Shown here in pieces: positions 50,088-58,589 of a stretch of DNA of 64,000 nucleotides; position 1 is the first letter of the stretch, and the number at the start of each line of letters is the position of its first letter. The DNA comes from Chitinophagaceae bacterium (GTDB lineage: Bacteria > Bacteroidota > Bacteroidia > Chitinophagales > Chitinophagaceae): the NCBI GenBank assembly GCA_016720565.1, contig JADKKJ010000011.1, forward strand, positions 558,001 to 622,000, written 5' to 3'. The position numbers and the translations under genes are program-made. The notes beneath the pieces are model-generated. The model was given only the letters and a program-made list of their open reading frames with translations, was not told the DNA's origin and ran no database searches.

Positions 50088-50934
50088 TAGCACCACCAAA
50101 TATGGAGGTATTCCAAGTCCGATTATTATTAATAAGGATGGGTCATATACCTCAGTTCCTATACCAATAATGAGTAATAGGGAAAAGTCTGATATCAAAT
50201 ATTCACTACTCGAAAAGGATGGCCACAATTTTGGTGAAATTCTCACAGGTCTAAAACCAGCTATTGCTGAGGAATATTGTCATCTGGATCCCGATTTAAA
50301 CAAGTCTGGATTAAAAGACCGTTCGGAAAATTGGGCACCAGCTTTTGGCCAAGATTGGGCTGCTCAATCCGTTTTATCCAATCAGGGTGTAAAATCAGGT
50401 GATATTTTTCTTTTTATGGGATACTACAGATTTGCTGAACAAATTGGAAAGGCATATAGATATATTCATAAACCAGAATATCCTTCACACATGCATTATA
50501 TTTTCGGGTATATGCAGATAAAGGGATCATTTCTTGTAATAGAAAATAAAATTCCAGATTATCTTAAGTATCATCCTCATTATAAATTCCATCAATTCTA
50601 TAGCCCGCAAAGTCAGGCTAACAACACAATTTATGAAGCCGAGGACTACCTGAAAACAACTGCTGGTGTAACCAAAATTCCAGGCTTTGGTTACTTTAAA
50701 TTTAATCAACAATTAATTTTAACTAGGAAAGGGTTTTCAAGATCAAACTGGGAACTACCAGATTTCTTTCATCCAGATTACGGGACTGAAATGGGATACC
50801 ACAAAAAGGAAAGATGGGAAAAGAATGGTGAATTTGTTAACTTAAAATCAGTCCCCAAAGGGCAAGAATTTGTGGTTAGCAATTCTTCTAAAGTTGTGAA
50901 TTGGGCATTAGATCTAATTTACAAATTTACTTAA
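50056..50934 (+). CDS. Nucleotide modification associated domain 3 (Nmad3) protein
   Basis: Nmad3 proteins are linked by context to modified bases in DNA. The GTG at 50056 gives VKIIISRKGLDSTTKYGGIP, the expected family start, and is preferred over an upstream frame start. Family blocks follow: FGQDWAAQSVLSNQGVKSGD then IFLFMGYYRFAEQIG and YPSHMHYIFGYMQIKG (the HxIxGxxQ-type core), then FGYFKFNQQLILTRKGFSRS. 292 residues. It overlaps the previous gene and is intact. The biochemical role is not established. Confidence 0.78.
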   Translation: MKIIISRKGLDSTTKYGGIPSPIIINKDGSYTSVPIPIMSNREKSDIKYSLLEKDGHNFGEILTGLKPAIAEEYCHLDPDLNKSGLKDRSENWAPAFGQDWAAQSVLSNQGVKSGDIFLFMGYYRFAEQIGKAYRYIHKPEYPSHMHYIFGYMQIKGSFLVIENKIPDYLKYHPHYKFHQFYSPQSQANNTIYEAEDYLKTTAGVTKIPGFGYFKFNQQLILTRKGFSRSNWELPDFFHPDYGTEMGYHKKERWEKNGEFVNLKSVPKGQEFVVSNSSKVVNWALDLIYKFT

Positions 50935-51015
50935 AAATATTTTATAATACGATAGTATAAAAAGCTATGCTTTGACTATTGGGTTTGACACCATATCTTA
51001 CAAAAAAATAGATAA

Positions 51016-51735
51016 ATGGCTGAATTTTTAACCACCAGAGGCACTTCTCACCATATTGAATCAATAATTATGGATGCGCGAATGAAGGTTGTTCTTGTTT
51101 CGCCGTTTCTTCAATTATCAAAAACGTTATATGAGCGTTTGAAAGATGCCACAAAAAGAGGGGTAGTAATTGTAATAATTTATGGCAAAGACGACCTAAA
51201 ACCAAATGAGAAAAACTCCCTTGCTGAATTGAAAAACCTTGAATTATACTTTCACGAAAACTTACACGCAAAATGCTATTTCAATGAAACCAAAATGGTC
51301 ATTACGTCCATGAATATGTACCAATTCTCCGAAAACAATAATCGAGAATTTGGTATATTAATAGATCTGAAGACAGAACCGGATCTTTATAAGAAAGCTG
51401 AGAATGAAGTGAAATCTATTTTAGAACATTCTGATAATCAAAAAATCCATAAGCAAGAAAGAAACTATTTTAAAGAAAAAATCAATAATACTGATCCAGG
51501 TGGGTTTAAAAAAGTACCTCAAATCCCAAAAATGGGCTATTGCTTAAGGTGTGAGGGAAGGATCAATTTCGATCCTTTTAAACCATACTGTAGAGAATGC
51601 TTTTCCACCTGGGCTCAATTTGAAAATCCTTATTATAATGAAAGTGTTTGCCACTGCTGTGGAGAATACACTGATAATATTAACATGGCAAAACCTCTCT
51701 GTGCCAAATGCGCTTCCAAAATCCAAGCTAATTAG
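51016..51735 (+). CDS. PLD-fold protein with C-terminal zinc ribbons
   Basis: This 239-residue protein has a single HKD phosphodiesterase domain at residues 1-135: HHIESIIMDARMKVVLVSPF and the motif FHENLHAKCYFNETKMVITS (HxK...TS.N), then NMYQFSENNNREFG. After a helical linker come two Cys-pair units: CLRCEGRINFDPFKPYCREC and CHCCGEYTD...CAKC. The zinc units may bind nucleic acid or protein. It stands between Nmad3 and the DUF262 gene, all on the plus strand. Confidence 0.85.
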   Translation: MAEFLTTRGTSHHIESIIMDARMKVVLVSPFLQLSKTLYERLKDATKRGVVIVIIYGKDDLKPNEKNSLAELKNLELYFHENLHAKCYFNETKMVITSMNMYQFSENNNREFGILIDLKTEPDLYKKAENEVKSILEHSDNQKIHKQERNYFKEKINNTDPGGFKKVPQIPKMGYCLRCEGRINFDPFKPYCRECFSTWAQFENPYYNESVCHCCGEYTDNINMAKPLCAKCASKIQAN

Positions 51736-51764
51736 GTCATTATTATTCTCTACAAATATTTTAG

Positions 51765-53600
51765 ATGCAAAAAATTGACGGCACCCCAAAAACCATACGC
51801 GAACTTTTTACCGGAGCCAAATATACTATACACTATTACCAGCGTGAATATCAATGGCAAAACAAGCAGATCGAAGAATTGATCGATGACCTTACAGAAG
51901 AGTTTAAGGAGTTTTATACTGAGGGAGATGAAAGAAGAAAAGTGCTTTCTTATGGCCATTATTTTATGGGCAGTATCATTCTCACAGCAAATGAAAATGC
52001 GATCATTGATGGCCAGCAGCGACTCACCTCCCTCACCTTGTTGCTCATATACCTATTCCATCACCTTGAAGATGAAGAAGAAAGGGCAGAAGTACTCAAT
52101 CTTATCTACTCTAAAAGAGCAGGAACCAAAACATTTAATATTGACGTGCCTGAAATGCCAGAACGCTCAGCAGTGATGAACGCCCTGCTAAAAAAAGAAT
52201 ACATGGATGTTTCCAAGCATCCTGAAACCATCCGTAATATCTACAACCGCTATTATGAAATGGAAGCTATCCTTGATAATATGGCCGACCAGATCTCTTT
52301 GCCCATTTTCAAAGACTGGTTGATTGATAATGTCGATTTTATACGAATCGTAGCCCATACCGAACAGGATGCGCATAAGATCTTTGTTTCTATGAATGAC
52401 CGGGGTTTAAGTCTAACCCCAACAGAAATGCTTAAAGGTTTCCTGCTAAGTAAAATTGAAAATGATAATATACGCCAACAGGCAAATGAGTTATGGAAAG
52501 AACGGATCCTGGAGCTAAAAGCGCTTGGAAAAGAGGAGGAAAGTGATTTTATAAAAAATTGGTTACGGGCACAATTCGCTGAAACCATAAGAGAGCGAAA
52601 GAAAAATGCTACACAGGGTGATTTTGAAAATATAGGTACTGCCTTTCATAAATGGGTAAGGGAGCAATCCGGCGACATGAAGCTGAACCAAAGTATTGAC
52701 TATGAGGATTTTGTACTCAAACAATTTGACAAGTTTAGTCGCATTTATTTAGACCTTAAACAGTATGCTTCTAAACTGACGCCTGGCTTTGAATATATGT
52801 TTTATAATGCTGATAGGAATTTTACACTACAGTTTCAATTAATACTTGCAGCCATTGAACCAGGAGAAACTAAAGAAACCTCAGACAAGAAGATCAAACT
52901 GGTTTCCTGTTTTCTGGACCTCTATTTTAGCAGGAGGATTTTTAATTATAAAACCGTTGACTATTCTGCCAGCGTTTACACGCTTTTCCTGATTACCAAA
53001 AAGATTCGGAGAAAGCCATTAGAGAATCTCCTAACCATTCTGCGGGATGAAATTAATGGCATGGAATTCCAGCTTGAAACTATTGATGACTTCCGACTAA
53101 ACGGCTGGACGGTTCGTTACATGTTGCATACACTTGCTCGAGTTACAGATTTTGTAGGCATTCGGAGTGGCCTTCCTTCCAATTTTACGATTTACATTAA
53201 CCGCCAAATCCGGAATCCATATGATATAGAGCACATAATCTGTGATCACCATGAATTGTTCGTGGAGGAATATCCCGAAAGAGAGGTTTTTGAGAAGCAT
53301 CGAAATAAATTCGGAGGCCTGCTAATATTGCCAATGGATAAGAACAGAAGCTTGAATGACTTACCTTATGAAAAGAAGTTGCCGATCTATTATGGAGAAA
53401 ACATCCTGGCAAAATCTCTGGCTCCGGAATGCTATCGGAATAATCCGCAGTTCCTGAAATTTATTGAACAGCAGCAGTTGAATTTTAAACCCTATGAACA
53501 ATTCAATAAAGCGGCATTATTGGAAAGGCAGGAGCTATTTGAGGAATTAGCGAAGTATATCTGGAGTGTGGACCGTTTAAATGAACAAATAAACTCTTAA
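51765..53600 (+). CDS. DUF262/DUF1524 (GmrSD-like) nuclease
   Basis: This 611-residue protein has a DUF262 domain: HYYQREYQWQNKQIEELIDD and the signature IDGQQRLTSLTLLLIYL near residue 83, plus FVSMNDRGLSLTPTEMLKG. The C-terminal DUF1524 contains the HNH segment NPYDIEHIICDHHELF, then the conserved RNKFGGLLILPMDKNRSLND. These proteins include type IV restriction enzymes (GmrSD) that cut modified DNA and some toxin-like nucleases. It is followed 1 bp later by a small gene that may be its partner. Confidence 0.9.
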   Translation: MQKIDGTPKTIRELFTGAKYTIHYYQREYQWQNKQIEELIDDLTEEFKEFYTEGDERRKVLSYGHYFMGSIILTANENAIIDGQQRLTSLTLLLIYLFHHLEDEEERAEVLNLIYSKRAGTKTFNIDVPEMPERSAVMNALLKKEYMDVSKHPETIRNIYNRYYEMEAILDNMADQISLPIFKDWLIDNVDFIRIVAHTEQDAHKIFVSMNDRGLSLTPTEMLKGFLLSKIENDNIRQQANELWKERILELKALGKEEESDFIKNWLRAQFAETIRERKKNATQGDFENIGTAFHKWVREQSGDMKLNQSIDYEDFVLKQFDKFSRIYLDLKQYASKLTPGFEYMFYNADRNFTLQFQLILAAIEPGETKETSDKKIKLVSCFLDLYFSRRIFNYKTVDYSASVYTLFLITKKIRRKPLENLLTILRDEINGMEFQLETIDDFRLNGWTVRYMLHTLARVTDFVGIRSGLPSNFTIYINRQIRNPYDIEHIICDHHELFVEEYPEREVFEKHRNKFGGLLILPMDKNRSLNDLPYEKKLPIYYGENILAKSLAPECYRNNPQFLKFIEQQQLNFKPYEQFNKAALLERQELFEELAKYIWSVDRLNEQINS

Positions 53601-53601
53601 T

Positions 53602-53973
53602 ATGAGTATCAGACCAATTGCACTAAAATGGTTTAAGGAGCAGTATGGTGAAACACCGGAACATATTTCTTCAACGAAGTTTTATACGCCTGATATTTCA
53701 TGGCCGCGAACCAATGTATGGTGGCCAAAGTTTCCAGTAACTATTTTTGAAGATTTCCCTAATGGCCATGTTCATATACTTTGCCAAAAAGAACCTAATG
53801 GAAATAGTTTTCATTATTTAAAGGTTCCTGTTTCATTCCTAAAAGAACACCGGGATAATTTTCACACTCTCAATGGGAAACACATTGATTTGTCATTATC
53901 AGCAGAGGAACGTACTTTATTTAGGGAAGGAAGAGGAAAGGTGAGTTTGGATTTTTCGCAGTTTCTATTATAA
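53602..53973 (+). CDS. Hypothetical protein coupled to the DUF262 gene, 123 residues
   Basis: This is a small protein with many aromatic residues (ISWPRTNVWWPKFPVTIFED) and a C-terminal acidic stretch. It starts 1 bp after the DUF262/DUF1524 stop, so co-translation is likely. No recognised domain; it could be an accessory or antitoxin-like partner. Confidence 0.6.
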   Translation: MSIRPIALKWFKEQYGETPEHISSTKFYTPDISWPRTNVWWPKFPVTIFEDFPNGHVHILCQKEPNGNSFHYLKVPVSFLKEHRDNFHTLNGKHIDLSLSAEERTLFREGRGKVSLDFSQFLL

Positions 53974-54017
53974 AAATGATATAAATAAATCTTCATTTTT
54001 TCTAAACCACAATCCAG

Positions 54018-54734
54018 ATGTCTACCACAAATCAAGAAGAAGACAACTTGAAAACCAGGATTAGGAAATTGATGGCCGAGAACGAGCTGCTTAAAGAAGA
54101 ACTTGAAATCCAGGCTGCCTTCATTGGAAACCTGCAATTAAACCTTGCTATAGACAAAATAAAATATGGATATAGCACCGCCGTTATTGCTACAGCGGCA
54201 GCCGATCTTCTTATGGATCCCAATCCGAAAGAGGTTTTTTGCAAGGCAGACAAGGCGGGTTATTCAGGAATTAAGTATTCAATTAGACTTTTCAATATCC
54301 TGGCAATTGTTTCAGATGGCAAGGCTAAAACTCTTTTTCTAAGTTCACCAGTGAAGCCGTCCAATGGCGGAAAAGAAAAGTCAAAGCTGGTTTACGGTGA
54401 TGATGAAGCTAATTTTGAAAAAGTTTTAGCCCAGCTACAGGGCCGTGGTGAACACCTCATACGTGTGTCAAATTCAGCTGTAATAAACATTTACCATTAT
54501 GACTTTCAAAAAAAAGGATTCTTCCAATTAAAAGAAAAAAATTGTACCCCGGAAAATATTGAGATCCAAAGCATAAAAGTCGGCTCTGATAAAGTTTTTG
54601 ACAGTGAAAAATACGAGCATAGACTTTTTGAAATCAATAAGTTAAAAAAGGAGGCTGATGAGTATCAAAAAAAAATGAAACTAGCCTCAGAAGCAATTCA
54701 AAAGCTAACGGTTATGGGGCTCGGGTATCCTTAA
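54018..54734 (+). CDS. Hypothetical coiled-coil protein, 238 residues
   Basis: The protein has an N-terminal coiled coil (RIRKLMAENELLKEELEIQA), a central mixed domain with SRLFNILAI-like strands, and a second helical end (NKLKKEADEYQKKMKLASEA). No catalytic motif. It lies 45 bp after the previous gene. The architecture of helices flanking a small domain would fit a scaffold or regulator; I do not recognise it. Confidence 0.55.
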   Translation: MSTTNQEEDNLKTRIRKLMAENELLKEELEIQAAFIGNLQLNLAIDKIKYGYSTAVIATAAADLLMDPNPKEVFCKADKAGYSGIKYSIRLFNILAIVSDGKAKTLFLSSPVKPSNGGKEKSKLVYGDDEANFEKVLAQLQGRGEHLIRVSNSAVINIYHYDFQKKGFFQLKEKNCTPENIEIQSIKVGSDKVFDSEKYEHRLFEINKLKKEADEYQKKMKLASEAIQKLTVMGLGYP

Positions 54735-54818
54735 AACCTATTTTATTCTGTTAATAGATAGTTTATTCTTTTTGCCTTGCAAATTCTAATTCTGCAAGCA
54801 AGCTTTGAAGAAAAAAAC

Positions 54819-55007
54819 ATGAAAACAAAATCGGCCATTACGGCCAAAGCAGCATCCCGGATTCAATCTGCAGCATCAAAAGACCCGCAAAGCAAATCAA
54901 CTGTAACAGGCTTTTACAAAAGAGCGCAGGCAGCTGCCGCCAAAGGGAAAGGTGGCTGGCCAAGTGGGACAGGAAAGCCATCGGGTGGAGGAAGAGATAA
55001 TGCTTAA
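54819..55007 (+). CDS. Small basic Ala/Lys/Gly-rich protein, 62 residues
   Basis: From ATG 54819: KTKSAITAKAASRIQSAASK, ending GGWPSGTGKPSGGG. It is strongly basic, low-complexity, soluble and without Cys; a DNA- or RNA-binding role is possible but not shown. The perfect hairpin right after the stop supports a real transcript end. Confidence 0.6.
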   Translation: MKTKSAITAKAASRIQSAASKDPQSKSTVTGFYKRAQAAAAKGKGGWPSGTGKPSGGGRDNA

Positions 55008-55010
55008 AGA

Positions 55011-55038
55011 AATAAATGCCAGTGAAAGCTGGCATTTA
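55011..55038 (+). terminator. Intrinsic terminator-like hairpin
   Basis: ATAAATGCCAG (55011-55021) pairs perfectly with CTGGCATTTAT (55028-55038) around a 6-nt loop, then TTTTAATT. It closes the island's plus-strand transcript. Confidence 0.75.
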
Positions 55039-55136
55039 TTTTAATTGAAGTTAATTATCTAAATCTATTCACATGTTGCCTCCAATAGATTATTAATAAA
55101 AGGGCCAGATTCCTCTAGCCCCTTCGCTTGCTCTCC

Positions 55137-55313
55137 TCAGTTCGTCTTTTTATTCAGGGTATACAATCCTACCAGCGTCATGATCCCAAATACCACCAGG
55201 CCGATCAGGGCGGCAGTGACTCGCCAGCCTCCTTCAGACCGGTGACTAACGTAGGTTTGGATCGATAATGCCAGCAGGAAAATAGATACTAAAACAGGCA
55301 GGTAACGTTTCAT
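55137..55313 (-). CDS. Small two-helix membrane protein, 58 residues
   Basis: From ATG 55313: KRYLPVLVSIFLLALSIQTY, then a second helix (VTAALIGLVVFGIMTLVGLY) and a basic end. Small membrane protein of unknown role, 32 bp after a similar gene. Confidence 0.55.
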   Translation of the reverse strand: MKRYLPVLVSIFLLALSIQTYVSHRSEGGWRVTAALIGLVVFGIMTLVGLYTLNKKTN

Positions 55314-55345
55314 GTTCGGGGATTTTGTGGTGATTAAATAATGGA

Positions 55346-55534
55346 TCATTCCTCTTTTAAAATCTTTATTACCAGGGCCACCAGGAAGCCCATCATCAAT
55401 ATTCCGGAGATCACAAAAGCGATAAGCGCGATCTCTAAATGCGTGATCTCTACATGGAAACGGGCTACAATTACATATACCAGGGAGGCCATAAAAATTA
55501 AGGTGCTCATTATTAAGGGAATCAGGAATTTCAT
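55346..55534 (-). CDS. Small two-helix membrane protein, 62 residues
   Basis: From ATG 55534: KFLIPLIMSTLIFMASLVYV then ALIAFVISGILMMGFLVAL and an end KILKEE. It resembles its neighbour in size and layout, so the two could form a heteromeric or duplicated pair. Confidence 0.55.
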   Translation of the reverse strand: MKFLIPLIMSTLIFMASLVYVIVARFHVEITHLEIALIAFVISGILMMGFLVALVIKILKEE

Positions 55535-55623
55535 TGGATATGATTTAGATCCGAAAATTCTGTCTTTCAAAACAAGCTGCCATGGGAAAAACACCAGAAA
55601 AAAGCGAGGTTTTCACCAGAAAA

Positions 55624-55651
55624 AAATGGCCCTCCTTTCGAAGGGCCATTT
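55624..55651 (-). terminator. Terminator-like hairpin after the DUF5675 operon
   Basis: AAATGGCCCT (55624-55633) and AGGGCCATTT (55642-55651) pair perfectly; on the minus strand it lies 10 bp after the 55661 stop and ends in a T run (A6 on plus). Confidence 0.75.
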
Positions 55652-55660
55652 ACCGCCAAG

Positions 55661-55876
55661 CTATTCTTCCTCATTGGTTACCGCAGCCTGGCTTACGCCT
55701 CCGGCCACAGAACCAGCTACCGTTAAATATCCGGCGATCTTCAGTAATATGGCAGGCATGCCTACTGGTGCCGCCAATATCGCTGCTCCTACCGCCGCCG
55801 CCGCCACCGCTACATTGCGGATCTTCTGGAAAAACCTTGGCGTGGGCCGGTTCAGCCTGTTCGCTATCTTTTTCAT
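55661..55876 (-). CDS. Small Ala/Gly-rich membrane protein, 71 residues
   Basis: The basic start KKIANRLNRPTPRFFQKIRN is followed by an Ala-rich helix (VAVAAAAVGAAILAAPVGM) and a second helix (AILLKIAGYLTVAGSVAGG). In size and position after DUF5675 it resembles a phage holin-like protein, but there is no direct evidence. Start overlaps the DUF5675 stop (ATGA). Confidence 0.55.
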   Translation of the reverse strand: MKKIANRLNRPTPRFFQKIRNVAVAAAAVGAAILAAPVGMPAILLKIAGYLTVAGSVAGGVSQAAVTNEEE

Positions 55877-56274
55877 GATGCTGATTTAATGGTTAAAAAA
55901 ACGGGTTTGCTATTATCCAGCTCCGCATATACCAGGGAAACCAGCCGGGCCAGCGCAATGCGCGAAAAAATGCCCTTGCCTTCTCCACAAGTATTCGAAA
56001 CCGGGGCTATACATCCTTTCGATTCCTCCAGTGCATCATTGAATGCATGGATCAGGATATTGCTCCTTTCGGGAACCTCCCTCACCATTAAATGATACCC
56101 GAAGCGCGGTGTATAGCGCTTTCTTAACTCATACCTTCCCTCTGGTATACAGGAGATCCTTCGCTGGTTCTCCTTCCAGGGTAACTCTATCGTGGGTCCG
56201 ATGATCTTCTCGCCCAGCCAGAGTATTCCATTGGTACCATTGGGGTAGTAGGTTCTTTTTAGTATTAGTTCCAT
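55873..56274 (-). CDS. DUF5675 family protein
   Basis: This 133-residue protein contains family blocks IIGPTIELPWKENQRRISCI, PEGRYELRKRY, FGYHLMVREVPERSNILIHA and SKGCIAPVSNT, with conserved His and Cys that could be catalytic. DUF5675 proteins occur in Bacteroidota and in phages, often near lysis or secretion genes; function unknown. It lies 58 bp after the first of two paralogous genes and is coupled to the small membrane gene. Confidence 0.82.
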   Translation of the reverse strand: MELILKRTYYPNGTNGILWLGEKIIGPTIELPWKENQRRISCIPEGRYELRKRYTPRFGYHLMVREVPERSNILIHAFNDALEESKGCIAPVSNTCGEGKGIFSRIALARLVSLVYAELDNSKPVFLTIKSAS

Positions 56275-56302
56275 AAAAAGATTTTAAATGGAATAAAATA
56301 AA

Positions 56303-56328
56303 GAGGTCCCGCCATGTGCCGGGACCTC
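56303..56328 (-). terminator. Hairpin between the 56333 gene and DUF5675
   Basis: GAGGTCCCG (56303-56311) pairs with CGGGACCTC (56320-56328), GC-rich stem, A/T-rich behind it on the minus strand. Confidence 0.7.
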
Positions 56329-56332
56329 CTGT

Positions 56333-57064
56333 TTAATTACCGGCCTGCAAAATCACCGCGGCATTTTGTGTTCTGCCTAATGGCCAGGGTTCTTCCGTTA
56401 CTTTTTGAAAGAACTGGATCGCCATTACACCAAACAACATACTGCCTGGCAATTCAGGAATTCGTACAGATAAACTAATGGAAGCAAGGGGCTCACCAGG
56501 AACGGGGACCATTGGGCTGGTATCCATTTCCATTTTGCTAACCTTCTTCCCAGGATCAATAGCCGATACAGCTATTGTTACCTGGAAATGGGTTGCATCT
56601 TTTGGTGCTCTGATACTGCAATCATTTAGTTCCGGCATAATTATCCGGAAATGGCCGGAGTTCCGGTCCAGGGATGACAGTATGGGCCAACTAAGAATGG
56701 AATCGATCCTGCGCTTTTCAGACAAATGAAATCCCTTAAAAAAAGACAGATCTTCATTTCCAGGTTCATCTTCAAACTGGTGGATACCATAATACTGCCT
56801 GAACATTTTGGTAATTTGTCCCACCGGTACTGAAATGATGCTGGAAAGAACGGGCCCCAATGAATCGCGTAATAGCTTGTTTGCCATTACCGATTTTACA
56901 AACAGTTCATTGTTGGCCCGTTGACGAGCATACTTCGGATCTTTATGGTATTTCTTGCCGATCGGCTTTGGCTTTGATTTTACGAAATACTCATTTCCTT
57001 TTTTATAAAATACCAGGTTGTCTAAGGTTCCCGTTAATTTAAGTTCGCCTACTTGCTTTGCCAT
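56333..57064 (-). CDS. Bacteroidota paralog family protein A, 243 residues
   Basis: The start (AKQVGELKLTGTLDNLVFYK) matches a Bacteroidota family that opens GxLxGxLxxLxFYK. The middle has KLLRDSLGPVLSSII and the second half has APKDATHFQVTIAVSAID then LFGVMAIQFFQKV, a probable beta sandwich. It pairs with the divergent paralog upstream (57082). No signal peptide. Role unknown; cytosolic or exported by a contractile or type IX route are both possible. Confidence 0.7.
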   Translation of the reverse strand: MAKQVGELKLTGTLDNLVFYKKGNEYFVKSKPKPIGKKYHKDPKYARQRANNELFVKSVMANKLLRDSLGPVLSSIISVPVGQITKMFRQYYGIHQFEDEPGNEDLSFFKGFHLSEKRRIDSILSWPILSSLDRNSGHFRIIMPELNDCSIRAPKDATHFQVTIAVSAIDPGKKVSKMEMDTSPMVPVPGEPLASISLSVRIPELPGSMLFGVMAIQFFQKVTEEPWPLGRTQNAAVILQAGN

Positions 57065-57081
57065 GATAATTGTTTTAGGAT

Positions 57082-57840
57082 TTACAATTTGTCTATCGCT
57101 ACGATGGCCAGTGAATTGAATGTGCCATTGCTCATTTTCTGAACCTTGCCATTCAATGCCACCTGGTAGAATTCTATCCCGAGTAAGGTGATCAGCGGAT
57201 TGACAGATGCCGCTGGAAGCATTACTTCAAGATGAATATCTGCCGTTGGCAGGTCATTTACCGGCAGAAGGCCAGTATCGCTGTAACTGGCAATGCCCGT
57301 TAATGCTGGAAAATCCAGGTCAGCGCCAGCCAGGTTGATCTGGAAATGGGTGGCTCCTTTGGGTGCCACTACCATCTGCTTAGGGATGAAAGAGGCAATA
57401 TCCACGGAGATCTTTCCAGTTACCCGGTCTGTAGCGCTACCGAAAGGAGCTATAAGGCTGCTTGCCAAAAAGCTGCCGGCATTGAATTCAAAGCCATTCA
57501 GGATCTGGAGGTCACCATCTACCAGGTTACGAAGACCCGGATCATTGATGGCATCCAGTTTAACGGCCTGCATCAGCACAGATGATAAACGAGAGATCAT
57601 TCGACCATCCTTGATAGGACCAATGACCGGGCGCAGGGTATCGCGGATCAATTTGCTTGCTTTCCCTGCGCGGCCAAATTCGGCCATATTCTGACGGGTG
57701 ATCTCAAATTTGGGGTCGTTCAAAAGCTTGTCAGCGCTTACGCCGCGAGCTTCTCTCACCATATGACCCAGTGGTGTTTTATAGAAGGTAAGTTTCCCTA
57801 CCCTTCCCTTGATCGGAAATGCATGATCTTGCTTTCCCAT
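57082..57840 (-). CDS. Bacteroidota paralog family protein B, 252 residues
   Basis: The opening FPIKGRVGKLTFYKTPLGHM is followed by MAEFGRAGKASKLIRDTLRP, APKGATHFQINLAGADLD and LITLLGIEFYQVALNGK. It shares the same order of blocks as the 56333 protein at low identity, so the two arose by an old duplication. The FGRAGKAGKLLR-like block is the best-conserved family mark. It is the first gene of a minus-strand operon ending with DUF5675. Confidence 0.7.
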   Translation of the reverse strand: MGKQDHAFPIKGRVGKLTFYKTPLGHMVREARGVSADKLLNDPKFEITRQNMAEFGRAGKASKLIRDTLRPVIGPIKDGRMISRLSSVLMQAVKLDAINDPGLRNLVDGDLQILNGFEFNAGSFLASSLIAPFGSATDRVTGKISVDIASFIPKQMVVAPKGATHFQINLAGADLDFPALTGIASYSDTGLLPVNDLPTADIHLEVMLPAASVNPLITLLGIEFYQVALNGKVQKMSNGTFNSLAIVAIDKL

Positions 57841-57925
57841 AAAAAAATAATTAAAGAATTAAAAAATATTGTTTCAAAAAATCCATCGATGGTGATCTCC
57901 CAACCGCTAGCAGGAAGGGAAATCT

Positions 57926-57953
57926 GCAACTTGCCTTCCGGCAGGCAGGTTGC
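57926..57953. repeat. GCAACTTGCCT/AGGCAGGTTGC hairpin
   Basis: Nearly perfect inverted repeat (one wobble) with a 6-nt loop in the 57841-57966 gap. It could be a bidirectional terminator or a REP-like unit. Confidence 0.6.
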
Positions 57954-57966
57954 GATACAAGATTAA

Positions 57967-58128
57967 ATGATGGATAAAGCGTTCGCAAACTTCGGTGCCG
58001 TATCTGCCGTTTTTGCCGAAGAAGGATATATTGGCCGCAGAAAAAGAGGGGAAACAGAAGTACTATTGGAGCATTTCAGCTATAGAAAAACTATTAATAA
58101 TATCCTAAAATGGAAATCACAATGGTGA
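57967..58128 (+). CDS. Small ORF, 53 residues, unknown
   Basis: MMDKAFANFGAVSAVFAEEG then a basic block (YIGRRKRGETEVLLEH). It is soluble with no signal. It starts 14 bp after the hairpin and ends 45 bp before the next gene on the same strand. Not recognised; could be an accident. Confidence 0.3.
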   Translation: MMDKAFANFGAVSAVFAEEGYIGRRKRGETEVLLEHFSYRKTINNILKWKSQW

Positions 58129-58172
58129 TTGGTCTTATCCTTGAGGAATGATTTTATCAAACCCCCACTATT

Positions 58173-58556
58173 ATGAAACCAAGCTCTACCAAATTTCTCC
58201 AGCGCATTGTTATTCTCCCCAAGGATCTTGAATTATTATTTGGGTATAGTCCACGAGGTGCCCGCAACCTGATAGCCAAACTGAAAAAACAGTTAGGAAG
58301 GCCAAAGCATAGTTTTATTTTATTAAAGGAACTAAGCGAACATCTGAAATTGCAGGAGGAGCAGATACGCTCCCTGCTCAGGGTATCATTTTTAAATACA
58401 TTCTTTTTATTGGGTCAGCTGATACTGTTTCGCAGTGATCTGGATCTATGGCTGACCTGGTATGTATGCCTTTTTTCACTTAGCCTGGAGGTGCCAGTGA
58501 TACGATATTGGAGAAACCGGCTTCGCCTATTTTTATTGGGAGGGCCTGGAGAGTAA
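58173..58556 (+). CDS. Hypothetical membrane-linked protein, 127 residues
   Basis: The N-terminal half is soluble and could contain an HTH-like pair (PKDLELLFGYSPRGARNLIA, KLKKQLGRPKHSFILLKELS). Two hydrophobic helices follow (LNTFFLLGQLILF and LWLTWYVCLFSLSLEVPV). An HTH plus membrane helices suggests a membrane-bound regulator; this is inference. No known partner. Confidence 0.5.
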   Translation: MKPSSTKFLQRIVILPKDLELLFGYSPRGARNLIAKLKKQLGRPKHSFILLKELSEHLKLQEEQIRSLLRVSFLNTFFLLGQLILFRSDLDLWLTWYVCLFSLSLEVPVIRYWRNRLRLFLLGGPGE

Positions 58557-58589
58557 AATAATAACCAGGATATAAAATCAGCAGTTGTT

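Noticed and set aside
25126..55040. Integrative element with att sites
   Set aside because: No integrase gene and no repeat of the tRNA 3' end were found at the right side, so only an island is claimed.
57967..58128. Strong call for the 53-residue ORF
   Set aside because: No homology or terminator supports it; kept only as a low-confidence feature.
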